Shown here: positions 26,805 to 35,898 of the stretch, one piece after another
Layout: the number at the start of each line of letters is the position of its first letter
Numbering within the stretch: the stretch's first letter is position 1
From: Paenibacillus sp. PL91
GTDB taxonomy: Bacteria > Bacillota > Bacilli > Paenibacillales > Paenibacillaceae
Reading direction: 5' to 3'
Assembly: GCF_012935325.2 (NCBI RefSeq)
Contig: NZ_JABBYG020000001.1
Location: forward strand, 930,001 to 994,000
DNA: 64,000 bases
Translations under genes and position numbers: made by a program
Notes under the pieces: generated by a model
The model's input: the letters and a program-made list of their open reading frames with translations, nothing else
What the model was told of the DNA's origin: nothing
Databases searched by the model: none

Positions 26805-28999
26805 TGGCAGAAAACCTAAGCCGGTATTTCGATTCAATGGAAAGTATGGCAGCTCAGACGGAGGGCGGAAGCATCCCACATGTGCTTAAGGTTATCGCGC
26901 AGCGGTATGTTGGCGACAATCCGCCCCATGGACCTGTTTATCGGGTGACTCGGGCCAGCGCTGTCCGCAAGAGCGCGGATCACTTATATGAATTTCCGCT
27001 GAGAAGCATGTTTAAGGAAATGGAAGCGGGTCAGCGGGTTTACGCTTGGGCAAAACTTTGGATCGATCAGCCGCAGGCCTTCATCTTCCATCTTCGCTGC
27101 TACGGGCAAGTGAAGCTGTATCACAATGGGGATCAACGATTTGGCTCGTCATCGGAGGAGGAGATGTCCGAAGCGGATCCGAACGCAGCCGTGCTGCCGA
27201 TTAAGCTAAAGATAAATCTGCTGCGGGGATGGAATCACTTTGTTTTGGAGCTGGGGGTAGGTCCGGATGGAAACTGCGGAGCAGCCTTCGGGACAGGCAG
27301 CCGCAAAAATAAGCCCTTTCACTTTCTGGCTCCGTCCGATGAGCGGGACGGAGAGGAAGGCTGGATCTATACGGCGCCATCGGCCCATCCGCTGAATCGC
27401 ATCCCGGGCACCAATCAAGCGGAGGTAGCCACAGGAGCGGAATGGCTGCCTGCACGAGAAGAGGGGAATGGGCGTTTGGATCTTTTATATGGCATGCAGC
27501 CTGGCTATTCCGCTTATGCATGGACGAAGATCGCCAACCGTACCGCCTCGAAGCAGCAAGTCACGATCGCCGGAACCGCCTTCGGTCCATTACGGTTTAT
27601 ATGGCAGGGTAAAGAGGTATACGCGGTTCAAGAATCGGGAGAATTCTCCTTCGAACTTGGTGCAGCCCCGGGGAGCTGCGACCTAATCGCCCATTGCCGA
27701 TGCGATGGCCAAGGATGGGGCTTTCAGCTTGGGGACATTGCAGCGCCTAACGTTGATCTGGTTCTCGGGCGCCTCGTGCATGGTTATAAAGGTGAATTTT
27801 TGCTGCTGGGTCCGCTATCGCCGGAAGCGAGTATTGATCCGTCTGATTATCTGGCAACGGGCAAGGTGGCGGCCGACGGCCGCATGAATGTCTTCTGGAT
27901 GGCAGATCAGCCGGGAGCGCATGTGCGTCCATTTCTCGAAAATGAGCTGTACGGCCGTTGGAATTATCCGCTTGGCGTAACGCTGTCTGGGCTGCTCGGT
28001 TCAAGCCGGCTGCTGCAGAACGAAGATCTGGCGAATTACGTTGCGGGCCATGTCGAGTTCGCGACTTCGACTTATGCATACTCGCTGTGGGACCGCGAGC
28101 GTTTCGGAGCAGCAGGCTTAAACAACCAGCTGTCGCATATCGATAGTCTTGATGACTGCGGCTCCTTCGGAGCGTTGGCCATTATGGCAGATCGATTCCG
28201 TTCAATTGAAGGTTCGCGTGCGGTGGCGGATGATATTGCCCATTACATTATGAACGTACAGGACCGCATGGAAGACGGCGCGCTGTATCGCAAAGTCGGC
28301 GTCTCGCCGAGCATGCATTACACGATGTGGTGTGACGATATGTACATGAGCGTTCCTTTCCTGTGCAGGTATGCCGAGCTTACCGGCGATACGGGCTATA
28401 TGGATGAAGCCGCAAGGCAGCTTCTGCTCTATAAGAAGTATTTGTACATGGCGGATCGGCAGGTCATGTCTCATGTGTATGATGTTCGCAATAGCAAGCC
28501 TTCCGGGACGGTCTGGGGCAGAGGAAACGGCTGGGTATTTTTCTCGCTGGCCGTATTGCTCGAAGTATTGCCAAAGACGCATGAGAGCTATCCGTCCATA
28601 CTTGCTTTCTACCGGGAACTGGCCGATGGATACCGCAGATTGCAGGGCAAGCATGGTCTGTGGCATCAAGTGCTAGTTGATACGGAGTCGTATGTGGAAT
28701 CCTCGTGCACCTCGATGTTCATTTACGGTTTTGCGCTCGGGATTCGCCATAGCTGGCTCGAAAATCCGGAGCCGTACATCAGCGCGGCGCTAGCCGGCTG
28801 GCAGGGATTATGCGAGCGGGCCGTCGACAAAAGAGGGAATTTGTACGGGGTTTGCAAAGGCTCCAGCTGGTCATACTCCCATGCTTACTATAAGCATGAC
28901 TTAGGATGGAACTTAAATGATACGCATGGCATCGGCATCGTACTGCTAGCCGGCATTGAAACGCAGCGAATGAAAGATTGGTTGATAGAGAAGGCTTGA
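26804..28999 (+). CDS. GH105-like unsaturated glucuronyl/galacturonyl hydrolase with extra N-terminal domain
   Basis: In this 731-residue protein, residues 1 to about 370 are beta-rich and I do not recognise them; they could be a substrate-binding module. Residues 375-731 form the (alpha/alpha)6 barrel of GH105/GH88 enzymes. Markers are the proposed catalytic Asp region WCDDMYMSVPF (about 509-519), VWGRGNGWVFFSL, LWHQVLVDTESYVESS and the C-terminal Gly-rich segment. Enzymes of this family (YteR/YesR) remove 4,5-unsaturated uronic acids from lyase products in the cytoplasm. No signal peptide is present. It is the third catabolic-side gene of the operon, overlapping the preceding oxidoreductase by one base. 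Confidence 0.8.
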   Translation: MAENLSRYFDSMESMAAQTEGGSIPHVLKVIAQRYVGDNPPHGPVYRVTRASAVRKSADHLYEFPLRSMFKEMEAGQRVYAWAKLWIDQPQAFIFHLRCYGQVKLYHNGDQRFGSSSEEEMSEADPNAAVLPIKLKINLLRGWNHFVLELGVGPDGNCGAAFGTGSRKNKPFHFLAPSDERDGEEGWIYTAPSAHPLNRIPGTNQAEVATGAEWLPAREEGNGRLDLLYGMQPGYSAYAWTKIANRTASKQQVTIAGTAFGPLRFIWQGKEVYAVQESGEFSFELGAAPGSCDLIAHCRCDGQGWGFQLGDIAAPNVDLVLGRLVHGYKGEFLLLGPLSPEASIDPSDYLATGKVAADGRMNVFWMADQPGAHVRPFLENELYGRWNYPLGVTLSGLLGSSRLLQNEDLANYVAGHVEFATSTYAYSLWDRERFGAAGLNNQLSHIDSLDDCGSFGALAIMADRFRSIEGSRAVADDIAHYIMNVQDRMEDGALYRKVGVSPSMHYTMWCDDMYMSVPFLCRYAELTGDTGYMDEAARQLLLYKKYLYMADRQVMSHVYDVRNSKPSGTVWGRGNGWVFFSLAVLLEVLPKTHESYPSILAFYRELADGYRRLQGKHGLWHQVLVDTESYVESSCTSMFIYGFALGIRHSWLENPEPYISAALAGWQGLCERAVDKRGNLYGVCKGSSWSYSHAYYKHDLGWNLNDTHGIGIVLLAGIETQRMKDWLIEKA

Positions 29000-29105
29000 A
29001 CGGTTCTGGAGGTCTGGAGTATGAGTAAGAGGATCGGGCTGAGTATGTTGCGAGGGCAGGATCACGTTATAATAGAAGGATCCTCGGCATAAGGTGGGAT
29101 TTATC

Positions 29106-31385
29106 GTGACACAGTCTATCAAGAAATGGTTGAAGTATAATCTGGCTCATACCCAAGTGAGGCTTGTGCTGATTTTGACCGTTTCCGTCTTTCTCATTAT
29201 TCTGGCAGTAAGTCTGACCTCGTACAACACGTCGAAGTCGGTGATGCAGGAAGAACTCAGCGAATTGCAGCGGCAAATGCTGAAGCTCGATATGAACGTG
29301 ATCGACGAGTTGGTCAGCGAGAGCGACAAGGTCGCGATTCAAGTTGCTTTAAGCGATAATGTCTACAAATTTTTGACTAGCAACGTACAGGGCTCTTATA
29401 CGAATATTACGCAGTCCTACCAGTTTCTATCGACATTAATCAGCAATTCCAAGTATATCAAAAGCATTTATGTATATGATCTTACCCGGGAAAGCTTCTT
29501 GGCAATTCCACAGGGCTTCAGCTCCAATAGGCTGACATTTGACGATTCCGACTGGACCGGCGTCGCCTCTGAATTCGGAGAGAGGACGACGCTCATTAAG
29601 AAACGGATGGTGCCTGAAGGGGCGGGAGGCAAAGGCTCGAGCGTTACGCTGTTCCGTAAGATCATGATTCAAGGGGAGTTCAAAGGAATCGTAGCCGTGA
29701 ATCTAAAAAACGATGAATTGTTCGCTAAGCTGAATCCGCCAATCATGAACAATTTGAACAGGATGCGCTATATTATCGACGAACATGACGAGTTGCTCTA
29801 CTCGGTTTCGAACTATGCTTTCAATCAAGAGTCGGTAAACCGTGCGATTGAGACGCTGAGAGAGGACGATGGCGGGGATATCACAATTCAGAATCGCCAA
29901 TTGCTTATTAATAAACTCGAATCGCCTATTACGGGCTGGAGCTACGTGTCGATCGTTGAGCAGGACAGCCTGCTGGCCAAGTCCAAGCGGGTGGCGAAGG
30001 TGGTTCTTTTGGTATCCATTGCGGCTCTCGGGCTTGGCGGGGCAACGATTTTCTATATTAATGCGGCGGCTTTCCGTCCCGTGCGCAGGCTCAAGCAGCT
30101 GTTCAGCAGGTATGACCGCAAGCCGGGCGGACCGGAGGGCATGGATCTAGAGAAGCTTGCCGGTGAGTTGCTTACCAATCACGCGCATCTGGCACAGCTT
30201 GTCAGAGAGTCGATGTCGGAGGCTGCCTCAAAGCTGCTTACTGATATTTATTCCGGCAATCTTAGCGGGAAGCGGGATATTGAAGAGAAATGGAACCGTT
30301 ATTTTGGAGAATGGACGGCGGCGCCGGTGACGGTGGCCATTCTGTCAATCGACCGATACGAGGAATGGTCTCGCACATTTACCGGCGGCGATCACTCGCT
30401 GTTAAAGTTCGCTTTGGCCAATATTGTTGCTGAACTGTTCGAGCCGCAGTGGCGAATCGTATGCGCCGATTTCGGAACGGATAAGACGGCCATCTTGTTG
30501 CAGCCGCGTATAGAAGGTCAGCGATGCGAAAGCAAACTGGCTGAATCGCTAGAGGTTGTGTCGCGTTTATTGAAATTCAGCGTTTCGGCAGGGGTCAGCA
30601 ACACGCAGACGGATATTGCAAAATTGAAGCAAGTGATGCTGGAAGCGGAGAATGCGCTTACATATCGGTTGTACCAAGGCTACGGCCAGGTAATCATGTT
30701 CCAAGAGGTGTCCGGGCATGAAGTGAACGAGCCGCTGCAGTATGAAATCGCGCTGAATGAATTGATTGGCGCTATAGAAAAAGGCGATGAGCCTAGTTCC
30801 CTGGAAGCAGTCGGTCGGATGACCGATCATATCCGCAGTCAGTATGGGTACCCATCGGAGGCCGTAAACTTCCTGCAGTCGGCCATCGAGAGGATCGAGC
30901 AGACCCGGCCAGCCTCGGACGGCACCTATTGTCAAACCTATGTCCGGTTCGATACCCTTCGTCTGGAGGATATCAAAGATGAACTGGAGAGCCGGGTTAC
31001 CGTGCTGGCGCAGCGTTTCCGCCGGTTGGCCGAGAGCAAGGATTTTATCATGTGCCAACGGATGATCGACTACTTGAAGCAAAATCTTAATGAGCCTATA
31101 GGCATACCGGAGATAGCTGAAGCAATCGGCATTAGCAGCAGTCTTGCCAGCCAGCTGTTCAAACAAGAAACGGGCGAGACGATCTATAACTATTTGACAC
31201 GTCTTCGTATCGAGCGGGCGAGTGAGCTGCTGCTGAAGACGGATGACCGTATTTCGGATATCGGGCTGATGGTCGGATATCAACATGAGAATAGCTTTAT
31301 CCGCAGCTTTCGCAAATTCAAGGATATTACCCCGGGAAAGTACCGGGATATGATGAGAACCCGGATGGATTTCCCGTTCGAATGA
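29106..31385 (+). CDS. membrane-bound AraC-family regulator, YesS-like
   Basis: This 759-residue protein has a membrane segment at about residues 19-40 and an extracellular sensor domain of about 250 residues. A second membrane segment (VVLLVSIAALGLGGATIFYI) follows at about 300, then a cytoplasmic middle part and a C-terminal AraC double helix-turn-helix (IPEIAEAIGISSSLASQLF, ISDIGLMVGYQHENSF). This is the one-protein layout of B. subtilis YesS: sensing and DNA binding on one chain without a kinase. It probably activates this operon in response to pectin fragments. I choose GTG 29106 with AAGGTGGGA ahead of it; GTG 29094 falls within that site. A TATAAT at 29068 may give it its own promoter. 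Confidence 0.85.
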   Translation: MTQSIKKWLKYNLAHTQVRLVLILTVSVFLIILAVSLTSYNTSKSVMQEELSELQRQMLKLDMNVIDELVSESDKVAIQVALSDNVYKFLTSNVQGSYTNITQSYQFLSTLISNSKYIKSIYVYDLTRESFLAIPQGFSSNRLTFDDSDWTGVASEFGERTTLIKKRMVPEGAGGKGSSVTLFRKIMIQGEFKGIVAVNLKNDELFAKLNPPIMNNLNRMRYIIDEHDELLYSVSNYAFNQESVNRAIETLREDDGGDITIQNRQLLINKLESPITGWSYVSIVEQDSLLAKSKRVAKVVLLVSIAALGLGGATIFYINAAAFRPVRRLKQLFSRYDRKPGGPEGMDLEKLAGELLTNHAHLAQLVRESMSEAASKLLTDIYSGNLSGKRDIEEKWNRYFGEWTAAPVTVAILSIDRYEEWSRTFTGGDHSLLKFALANIVAELFEPQWRIVCADFGTDKTAILLQPRIEGQRCESKLAESLEVVSRLLKFSVSAGVSNTQTDIAKLKQVMLEAENALTYRLYQGYGQVIMFQEVSGHEVNEPLQYEIALNELIGAIEKGDEPSSLEAVGRMTDHIRSQYGYPSEAVNFLQSAIERIEQTRPASDGTYCQTYVRFDTLRLEDIKDELESRVTVLAQRFRRLAESKDFIMCQRMIDYLKQNLNEPIGIPEIAEAIGISSSLASQLFKQETGETIYNYLTRLRIERASELLLKTDDRISDIGLMVGYQHENSFIRSFRKFKDITPGKYRDMMRTRMDFPFE

Positions 31386-31430
31386 TAATGGGCTTTGCAG
31401 CCTCTGGGTTCTAGTAAATAGGAGGAGCCA

Positions 31431-33506
31431 ATGGACAGACGACAGATCGTAGAACGCCATCAACCGGAGCTGAATAAATGGGATCCTGTGTCCCCGTTTT
31501 CCGTAGGCAACGGCGAGTTTGCCTTCAGCGCCGACATTACCGGACTGCAGACTTTTCCGAATCAATATGAGGTGCCGCTTGGAACGCAGTCCAATTGGGG
31601 ATGGCATTATACAGGCGGTCCGGGGCGGTTCACCGAGCGCGATGCCGCATACCAGGAATACGATACGCACGGCAGGCAAGTCGGCTACGCGATGAAACCG
31701 GGCGACAAGCCAGAGGCGTACCACTGGCTGCGTCAGAATCCCCACCGACTTCAGCTTGGCCGTATTTCGTTTCGATTTCTATCGGAATCTGGTGAAGAAG
31801 CGCGAGCCGAAGATATAACGAATATTAGCCAAAAAATGAATCTATGGTCAGGCATTTTGACAAGCGAATTCGCAGTGTGCGGCGTTCCGGTTCATGTCAT
31901 GACCGCTTGCCATCCGACGATCGATGCCATCGGGGTAAAAGTCGATTCGCCGTTAATTGAACAGGGAAAGCTGCAGGTGTTCATCCGTTTTCCTGCGCCT
32001 GATATGATCTCTACCACATGGGCCAAGGCTGTATTTCCGGATCTGGACAATGACGGCAGGCATCTTACGGAGCTGGGCAAGAAGGGCGTTAACGGGGCAA
32101 CTATCGTGAGAAGCATGGACGAGGACCGCTATGAGGTCAGCTGGTCTTGGAGCGCCGGGAGCCTGGAGCGGACCGGTGTGCACGAGTTCACGCTGCTGCC
32201 GGACCCGGGCGGAGAGGGGCTGGAATTCTCCATAGGCTTCGCGCAGGAGTCGGCGCAAACCGCAGAGGTCGGAGCTATCAAGTCCGCGAGCTCGCGTCAT
32301 TGGGAATCGTTCTGGATGAGCGGTGCGGCGATCGACTTCTCCGGAAGCGCGGATCCAAGAGCCTATGAGCTGGAGAGACGCGTTATATTGTCGCAATTCT
32401 TGCTTGCGCTGCACAGCGGAGGCTCGCTGCCGCCGCAAGAAACAGGCCTGATGTACAATAGCTGGTTTGGCAAGTCGCATCTGGAGATGCATTGGTGGCA
32501 TGCGGCTCAATTTCCATTGTGGGGCAGAGAAAATTATTTGCTGAACAGCATGGATTGGTATGAGCAAATCCTACCGGTGGCGCGCGAATTGGCGCAGTCT
32601 CAAGGTTATAAAGGTGCGCGTTGGCCCAAAATGGTAGGCTTCGACGGCAAGCCTTGCCCATCGCCGGTTGCAAACGGGCTCATCTGGCAGCAGCCGCATC
32701 CGATGACGCTCGCCGAGCTCTGCTATCGGGCGGATCCGTCGAGCGCTACGCTTGAGCGGTTCCGCAGCATCGTGTTTGAGGCGGCTGATTTCATGGTTTC
32801 CTTCGCTCACTGGAATGAAGAGAATCGGGTCTATGATCTGGGACCGCCCCTTATTCCAGCGCAGGAATGCCATTCTATGCAGGACAGCAAAAACCCGCCT
32901 TACGAGCTGGAATACTGGAAGTATGGCTTGGAAATTGCGATTCGCTGGGCTGAACGCATGAAGTTGCCCGTTAACCCGCTATGGGCAGAGGTTGCTGGTT
33001 CGTTAGCCGAGCCTCCGCAGGCGGAGGGCGTATATCTTGCCCATGAGCAGTGCCCGGAAACATTTCTGACGAAAAATCGCGACCATCCGTCCATGCTGGG
33101 GGCACTCGGCATATTGCCGGGCACGCTAATCGACCGCAAGGTCATGCTGGATACACTCCTTAAGGTGAAGGAAGTATGGATCTGGGAATCGGCATGGGGC
33201 TGGGATTTCCCGATGTGTGCCATGACGGCGGCAAGGCTCGGAGAACCGGATCTTGCTGTGGATTTCCTTTTGATGGATGCTTCCAAAAATACGTATCTAA
33301 CCAACGGGCATAATTATCAGCGTCCTGGCTTATCCGCTTATCTGCCGGGCAACGGCGGGCTGCTGGCCGCCGTTGCCATGATGGCTGCTGGCTGGAAGGA
33401 AAACGAAAGCCGTGAAATAGCGGCTAATTCGGTTAACCGCAACCCAGGCTTCCCGCAGGATGGAAGCTGGTCGGTTAAATGGGAAGGGCTTAAGCCCTGG
33501 CTGTAG
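31431..33506 (+). CDS. unassigned glycosidase-like (alpha/alpha)6-barrel protein
   Basis: In this 691-residue protein the N-terminal beta-sandwich starts SPFSVGNGEFAFSADITGLQTF, a style shared with GH65- and GH95-type enzymes. Its helical barrel half contains MYNSWFGKSHLEMHWWHAAQFP, LWGREN and ESAWGWDFPMCAMTAARLGEPDLA. Acidic residues in ETGLMYNSWFGK and ESAWGW are candidate catalysts but I cannot assign them. There is no signal peptide, so it should act on imported oligomers. GGAGGAG precedes ATG 31431. Position between the regulator and a PL22-like lyase implies a role in rhamnogalacturonan side-chain or backbone removal. No characterised family was recognised with confidence. Confidence 0.7.
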   Translation: MDRRQIVERHQPELNKWDPVSPFSVGNGEFAFSADITGLQTFPNQYEVPLGTQSNWGWHYTGGPGRFTERDAAYQEYDTHGRQVGYAMKPGDKPEAYHWLRQNPHRLQLGRISFRFLSESGEEARAEDITNISQKMNLWSGILTSEFAVCGVPVHVMTACHPTIDAIGVKVDSPLIEQGKLQVFIRFPAPDMISTTWAKAVFPDLDNDGRHLTELGKKGVNGATIVRSMDEDRYEVSWSWSAGSLERTGVHEFTLLPDPGGEGLEFSIGFAQESAQTAEVGAIKSASSRHWESFWMSGAAIDFSGSADPRAYELERRVILSQFLLALHSGGSLPPQETGLMYNSWFGKSHLEMHWWHAAQFPLWGRENYLLNSMDWYEQILPVARELAQSQGYKGARWPKMVGFDGKPCPSPVANGLIWQQPHPMTLAELCYRADPSSATLERFRSIVFEAADFMVSFAHWNEENRVYDLGPPLIPAQECHSMQDSKNPPYELEYWKYGLEIAIRWAERMKLPVNPLWAEVAGSLAEPPQAEGVYLAHEQCPETFLTKNRDHPSMLGALGILPGTLIDRKVMLDTLLKVKEVWIWESAWGWDFPMCAMTAARLGEPDLAVDFLLMDASKNTYLTNGHNYQRPGLSAYLPGNGGLLAAVAMMAAGWKENESREIAANSVNRNPGFPQDGSWSVKWEGLKPWL

Positions 33507-33543
33507 AGGTTTGTAAAGTTTTCAACATTCAGGAGGCGAGAGC

Positions 33544-34686
33544 ATGTCTGCAAAAGGAACGGTGTGGCCCTCGGAACGGAAGACGGAGATTGATCGGCTA
33601 ACAGGCCTTGAAGTAACGCAATTAACTGATTATATGGCGCATAGCTATCATTTATATTTTACGGAAAACGGTTGGTATGACGGAGATCAACGACTGTTGT
33701 TCATCTCGGACAGGGGAAATTGTACGAATCTGTACAGCCTGCATGTGAAGAGCGGTTTGATAACCCAGCTGACGGATTACCAGGATGTGGATCGATTGGA
33801 TGCCTGCCTGCTGCCTGACGGAAGCGCGGCGTTCGTTAAGATGGGAAGAAGCCTTATTCGCCTGGATCTGGGATCGCTTGAAGAGAAGCTGATCTACGAA
33901 GCGCCGGAGGGCTATCATTTAGGCAATGCAAACGCGACAGCCAACGGCCGGTTCGTTATGACCTGCGTGCAAGAGGATCTGTCGCATCGAATTCGACTTG
34001 ATTTAGGCAACGGCTATGTCGGCCATCGGGAGCTGATGGAGGCTGCCCCCCACAGCATGATCGTACGTATTCATGCACAGGACGGAGGCGGAGAGAAGGT
34101 ATATGAAGCGAACCGCTTCATTACCCATATCAATACATCCCCGAAGGAGCCTTGGCTGATGACCTTTTGCCACGAAGGGCCATGGCATTTGGTTGACCAT
34201 CGTATCTGGGGGCTGGACCTGCGCACCGGCCATGCTTGGAAGATCAGGGAGCGGCTGGAGGATGGCGAGAAGGTTGGTCATGAATTTTTTTATCCGGATG
34301 GCGTAACGGTCGGCTATCATGGATTCCGAGTGGACGGTACCAACTTTTTCGGCAGTATTCGATATGACAATACAGGCATGGAAGAGACGGAGTTCGGCTT
34401 CGATACTTGGCATGGATACGCGGACGGATTGGGGCAGGTGATCGTCGATGGGAAGGGAGCGGTCAAGACGCTGAGCTTATGGCGCAAAATTGACGGCGTG
34501 TATGAAGGACCACGAATACTATGCGAGCTGAGATGCAGCTTTCATTCGCAGAAGGTACATGCCCATCCGCGCTTTAATGCGGACGGAAAAAGGCTGCTTT
34601 TCACAAGCGATAAGAACGGATATGGCAATTTGTATTTAGTCGAGATTCCAGAAGATATTAGTTCTTTGCCGTTGATGGCAACATAA
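33544..34686 (+). CDS. oligogalacturonate-lyase-like protein (PL22)
   Basis: This 380-residue protein is close in length to known oligogalacturonate lyases (about 390). Repeated WD-like blades include LTDYMAHSYHLYF, RLLFISDRGNCTNLYSL and RLLFTSDKNGYGNLYLVEIP, which fit the seven-bladed propeller of PL22. Conserved His/Gln positions appear in MTFCHEGPWHLVDHRIWGL and FHSQKVHAHPRFNADGK. The family splits unsaturated or saturated digalacturonates in the cytoplasm using Mn. AGGAGG lies before the ATG. Downstream GH105-type genes would take its products. Confidence 0.75.
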   Translation: MSAKGTVWPSERKTEIDRLTGLEVTQLTDYMAHSYHLYFTENGWYDGDQRLLFISDRGNCTNLYSLHVKSGLITQLTDYQDVDRLDACLLPDGSAAFVKMGRSLIRLDLGSLEEKLIYEAPEGYHLGNANATANGRFVMTCVQEDLSHRIRLDLGNGYVGHRELMEAAPHSMIVRIHAQDGGGEKVYEANRFITHINTSPKEPWLMTFCHEGPWHLVDHRIWGLDLRTGHAWKIRERLEDGEKVGHEFFYPDGVTVGYHGFRVDGTNFFGSIRYDNTGMEETEFGFDTWHGYADGLGQVIVDGKGAVKTLSLWRKIDGVYEGPRILCELRCSFHSQKVHAHPRFNADGKRLLFTSDKNGYGNLYLVEIPEDISSLPLMAT

Positions 34687-34705
34687 CCGAAGGAGGAGAA
34701 GGCTG

Positions 34706-35857
34706 ATGAACGCTGCAACTGAAACCCTTAATGCAGAAGGTATATCCGTTCGGGTCGCCAGAACGATCCTGTCCCAAAGCGAAGACGGATATCACCCGAA
34801 TATTGCCAACAAGTGGGGCTATGTGGCCGGGATGGCGCTGACGGCGATCGGGCGTGTCGGCGATTGGACCGAAGAACCCGAGTACCAAGCAACGGTGAAG
34901 CGTCATATCGATGTCTTCATCCAAGAGGACGGCTCTATTCGCGGCTATACGCTGGAGGATTACAATCTCGACCATATTAACAAAGGAAAAAACCTGCTTA
35001 GGCTATGGAGAGAGAGCGGGGATTCAAAGTATGAGCAGGCGGCTCGGCTTCTAATTACCCAATTGATCGGGCAGCCCCGTACGGATGAAGGTGGATATTG
35101 GCATAAAAAAATATATCCCTTCCAAATGTGGCTGGATGGCTTGTACATGTCTTCTCCGTTCATGGCCGAATTTGCCAAGACCTTTGGCGAGGGCGGTTGG
35201 TTCGATGAAGCGGCGCATCAGCTGCTGCTGATTGAACGGCGCACGCGCAACCCCCAAACGGGCTTGCTGCATCACGCGTGGGACGAGAGTAGGGAACAGC
35301 GCTGGTGCGAAGGCAGCACGGGCCGCTCCCGGCACGTGTGGGGCCGAGGGATGGGCTGGTACGCGATGGCGCTCGTAGACTCGCTTGAGCATTTTCCCGT
35401 TCATCATCCGAAACGAGGACAGCTGATGGGGATTTTTGAGCGGATGGCTAATGCATTGCTGCGCGTACAGGATCAAGAGAGCGGCGTATGGTACCAGTTG
35501 CTGGACTGCAACGGCCGCCAAGGAAACTATTTGGAGTCGTCGGGCTCTTGTATGTTGACGTATGCGCTGGCAAAAGGCATTCGGCTCGGCTATTTAGCTG
35601 AGATTGACAGGCACGCTGTGGAGCGCGCATATGATGGAATCCTTGAGCGCTTCGTAACCGAGGATGAACAAGGGGTTCATCTCCATAGCATTTGTAACGG
35701 GGCCGGCTTGGGCGGGCGTAAGTATCGCGACGGCTCCTATGAATATTATTTGAGCGAGAAGGTCGTCAGCGATGTACTGATGGGCGTTGCCCCTCTGCTG
35801 CTGGCGAGCGTTGAGCTGGAGCGGCTTCGCGGGCAGATGGATTCTGGCATTATTTAA
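34706..35857 (+). CDS. GH105 unsaturated rhamnogalacturonyl hydrolase (YesR/YteR type)
   Basis: This 383-residue protein matches the usual length of cytoplasmic YteR/YesR enzymes. The catalytic Asp lies in QMWLDGLYMSSPF (Asp144 here; Asp143 is the reported acid/base in YteR). Other signatures are YTLEDYNLDHINKGKNLL, HHAWDESR, HVWGRGMGWYAMALVD, WYQLLDCNGRQGNYLESSG and the C-terminal RDGSYEYYLSEKVVSDVL. It removes the unsaturated galacturonic acid from rhamnogalacturonan disaccharides produced by lyases. AAGGAGGAG precedes the ATG, 20 bp after the PL22-like gene. Together with the longer GH105-like protein at 26804 it suggests two substrate lengths or linkages. Confidence 0.9.
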   Translation: MNAATETLNAEGISVRVARTILSQSEDGYHPNIANKWGYVAGMALTAIGRVGDWTEEPEYQATVKRHIDVFIQEDGSIRGYTLEDYNLDHINKGKNLLRLWRESGDSKYEQAARLLITQLIGQPRTDEGGYWHKKIYPFQMWLDGLYMSSPFMAEFAKTFGEGGWFDEAAHQLLLIERRTRNPQTGLLHHAWDESREQRWCEGSTGRSRHVWGRGMGWYAMALVDSLEHFPVHHPKRGQLMGIFERMANALLRVQDQESGVWYQLLDCNGRQGNYLESSGSCMLTYALAKGIRLGYLAEIDRHAVERAYDGILERFVTEDEQGVHLHSICNGAGLGGRKYRDGSYEYYLSEKVVSDVLMGVAPLLLASVELERLRGQMDSGII

Positions 35858-35898
35858 CGAGATGGCAGGAAGAAGATTAACTGAAGGGGGAAATACGG

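Noticed and set aside
30567..31745. 392-codon open frame on the minus strand
   Set aside because: It lies opposite the membrane AraC regulator and the next gene, which have clear domains and ribosome binding sites; no site or motif supports it.
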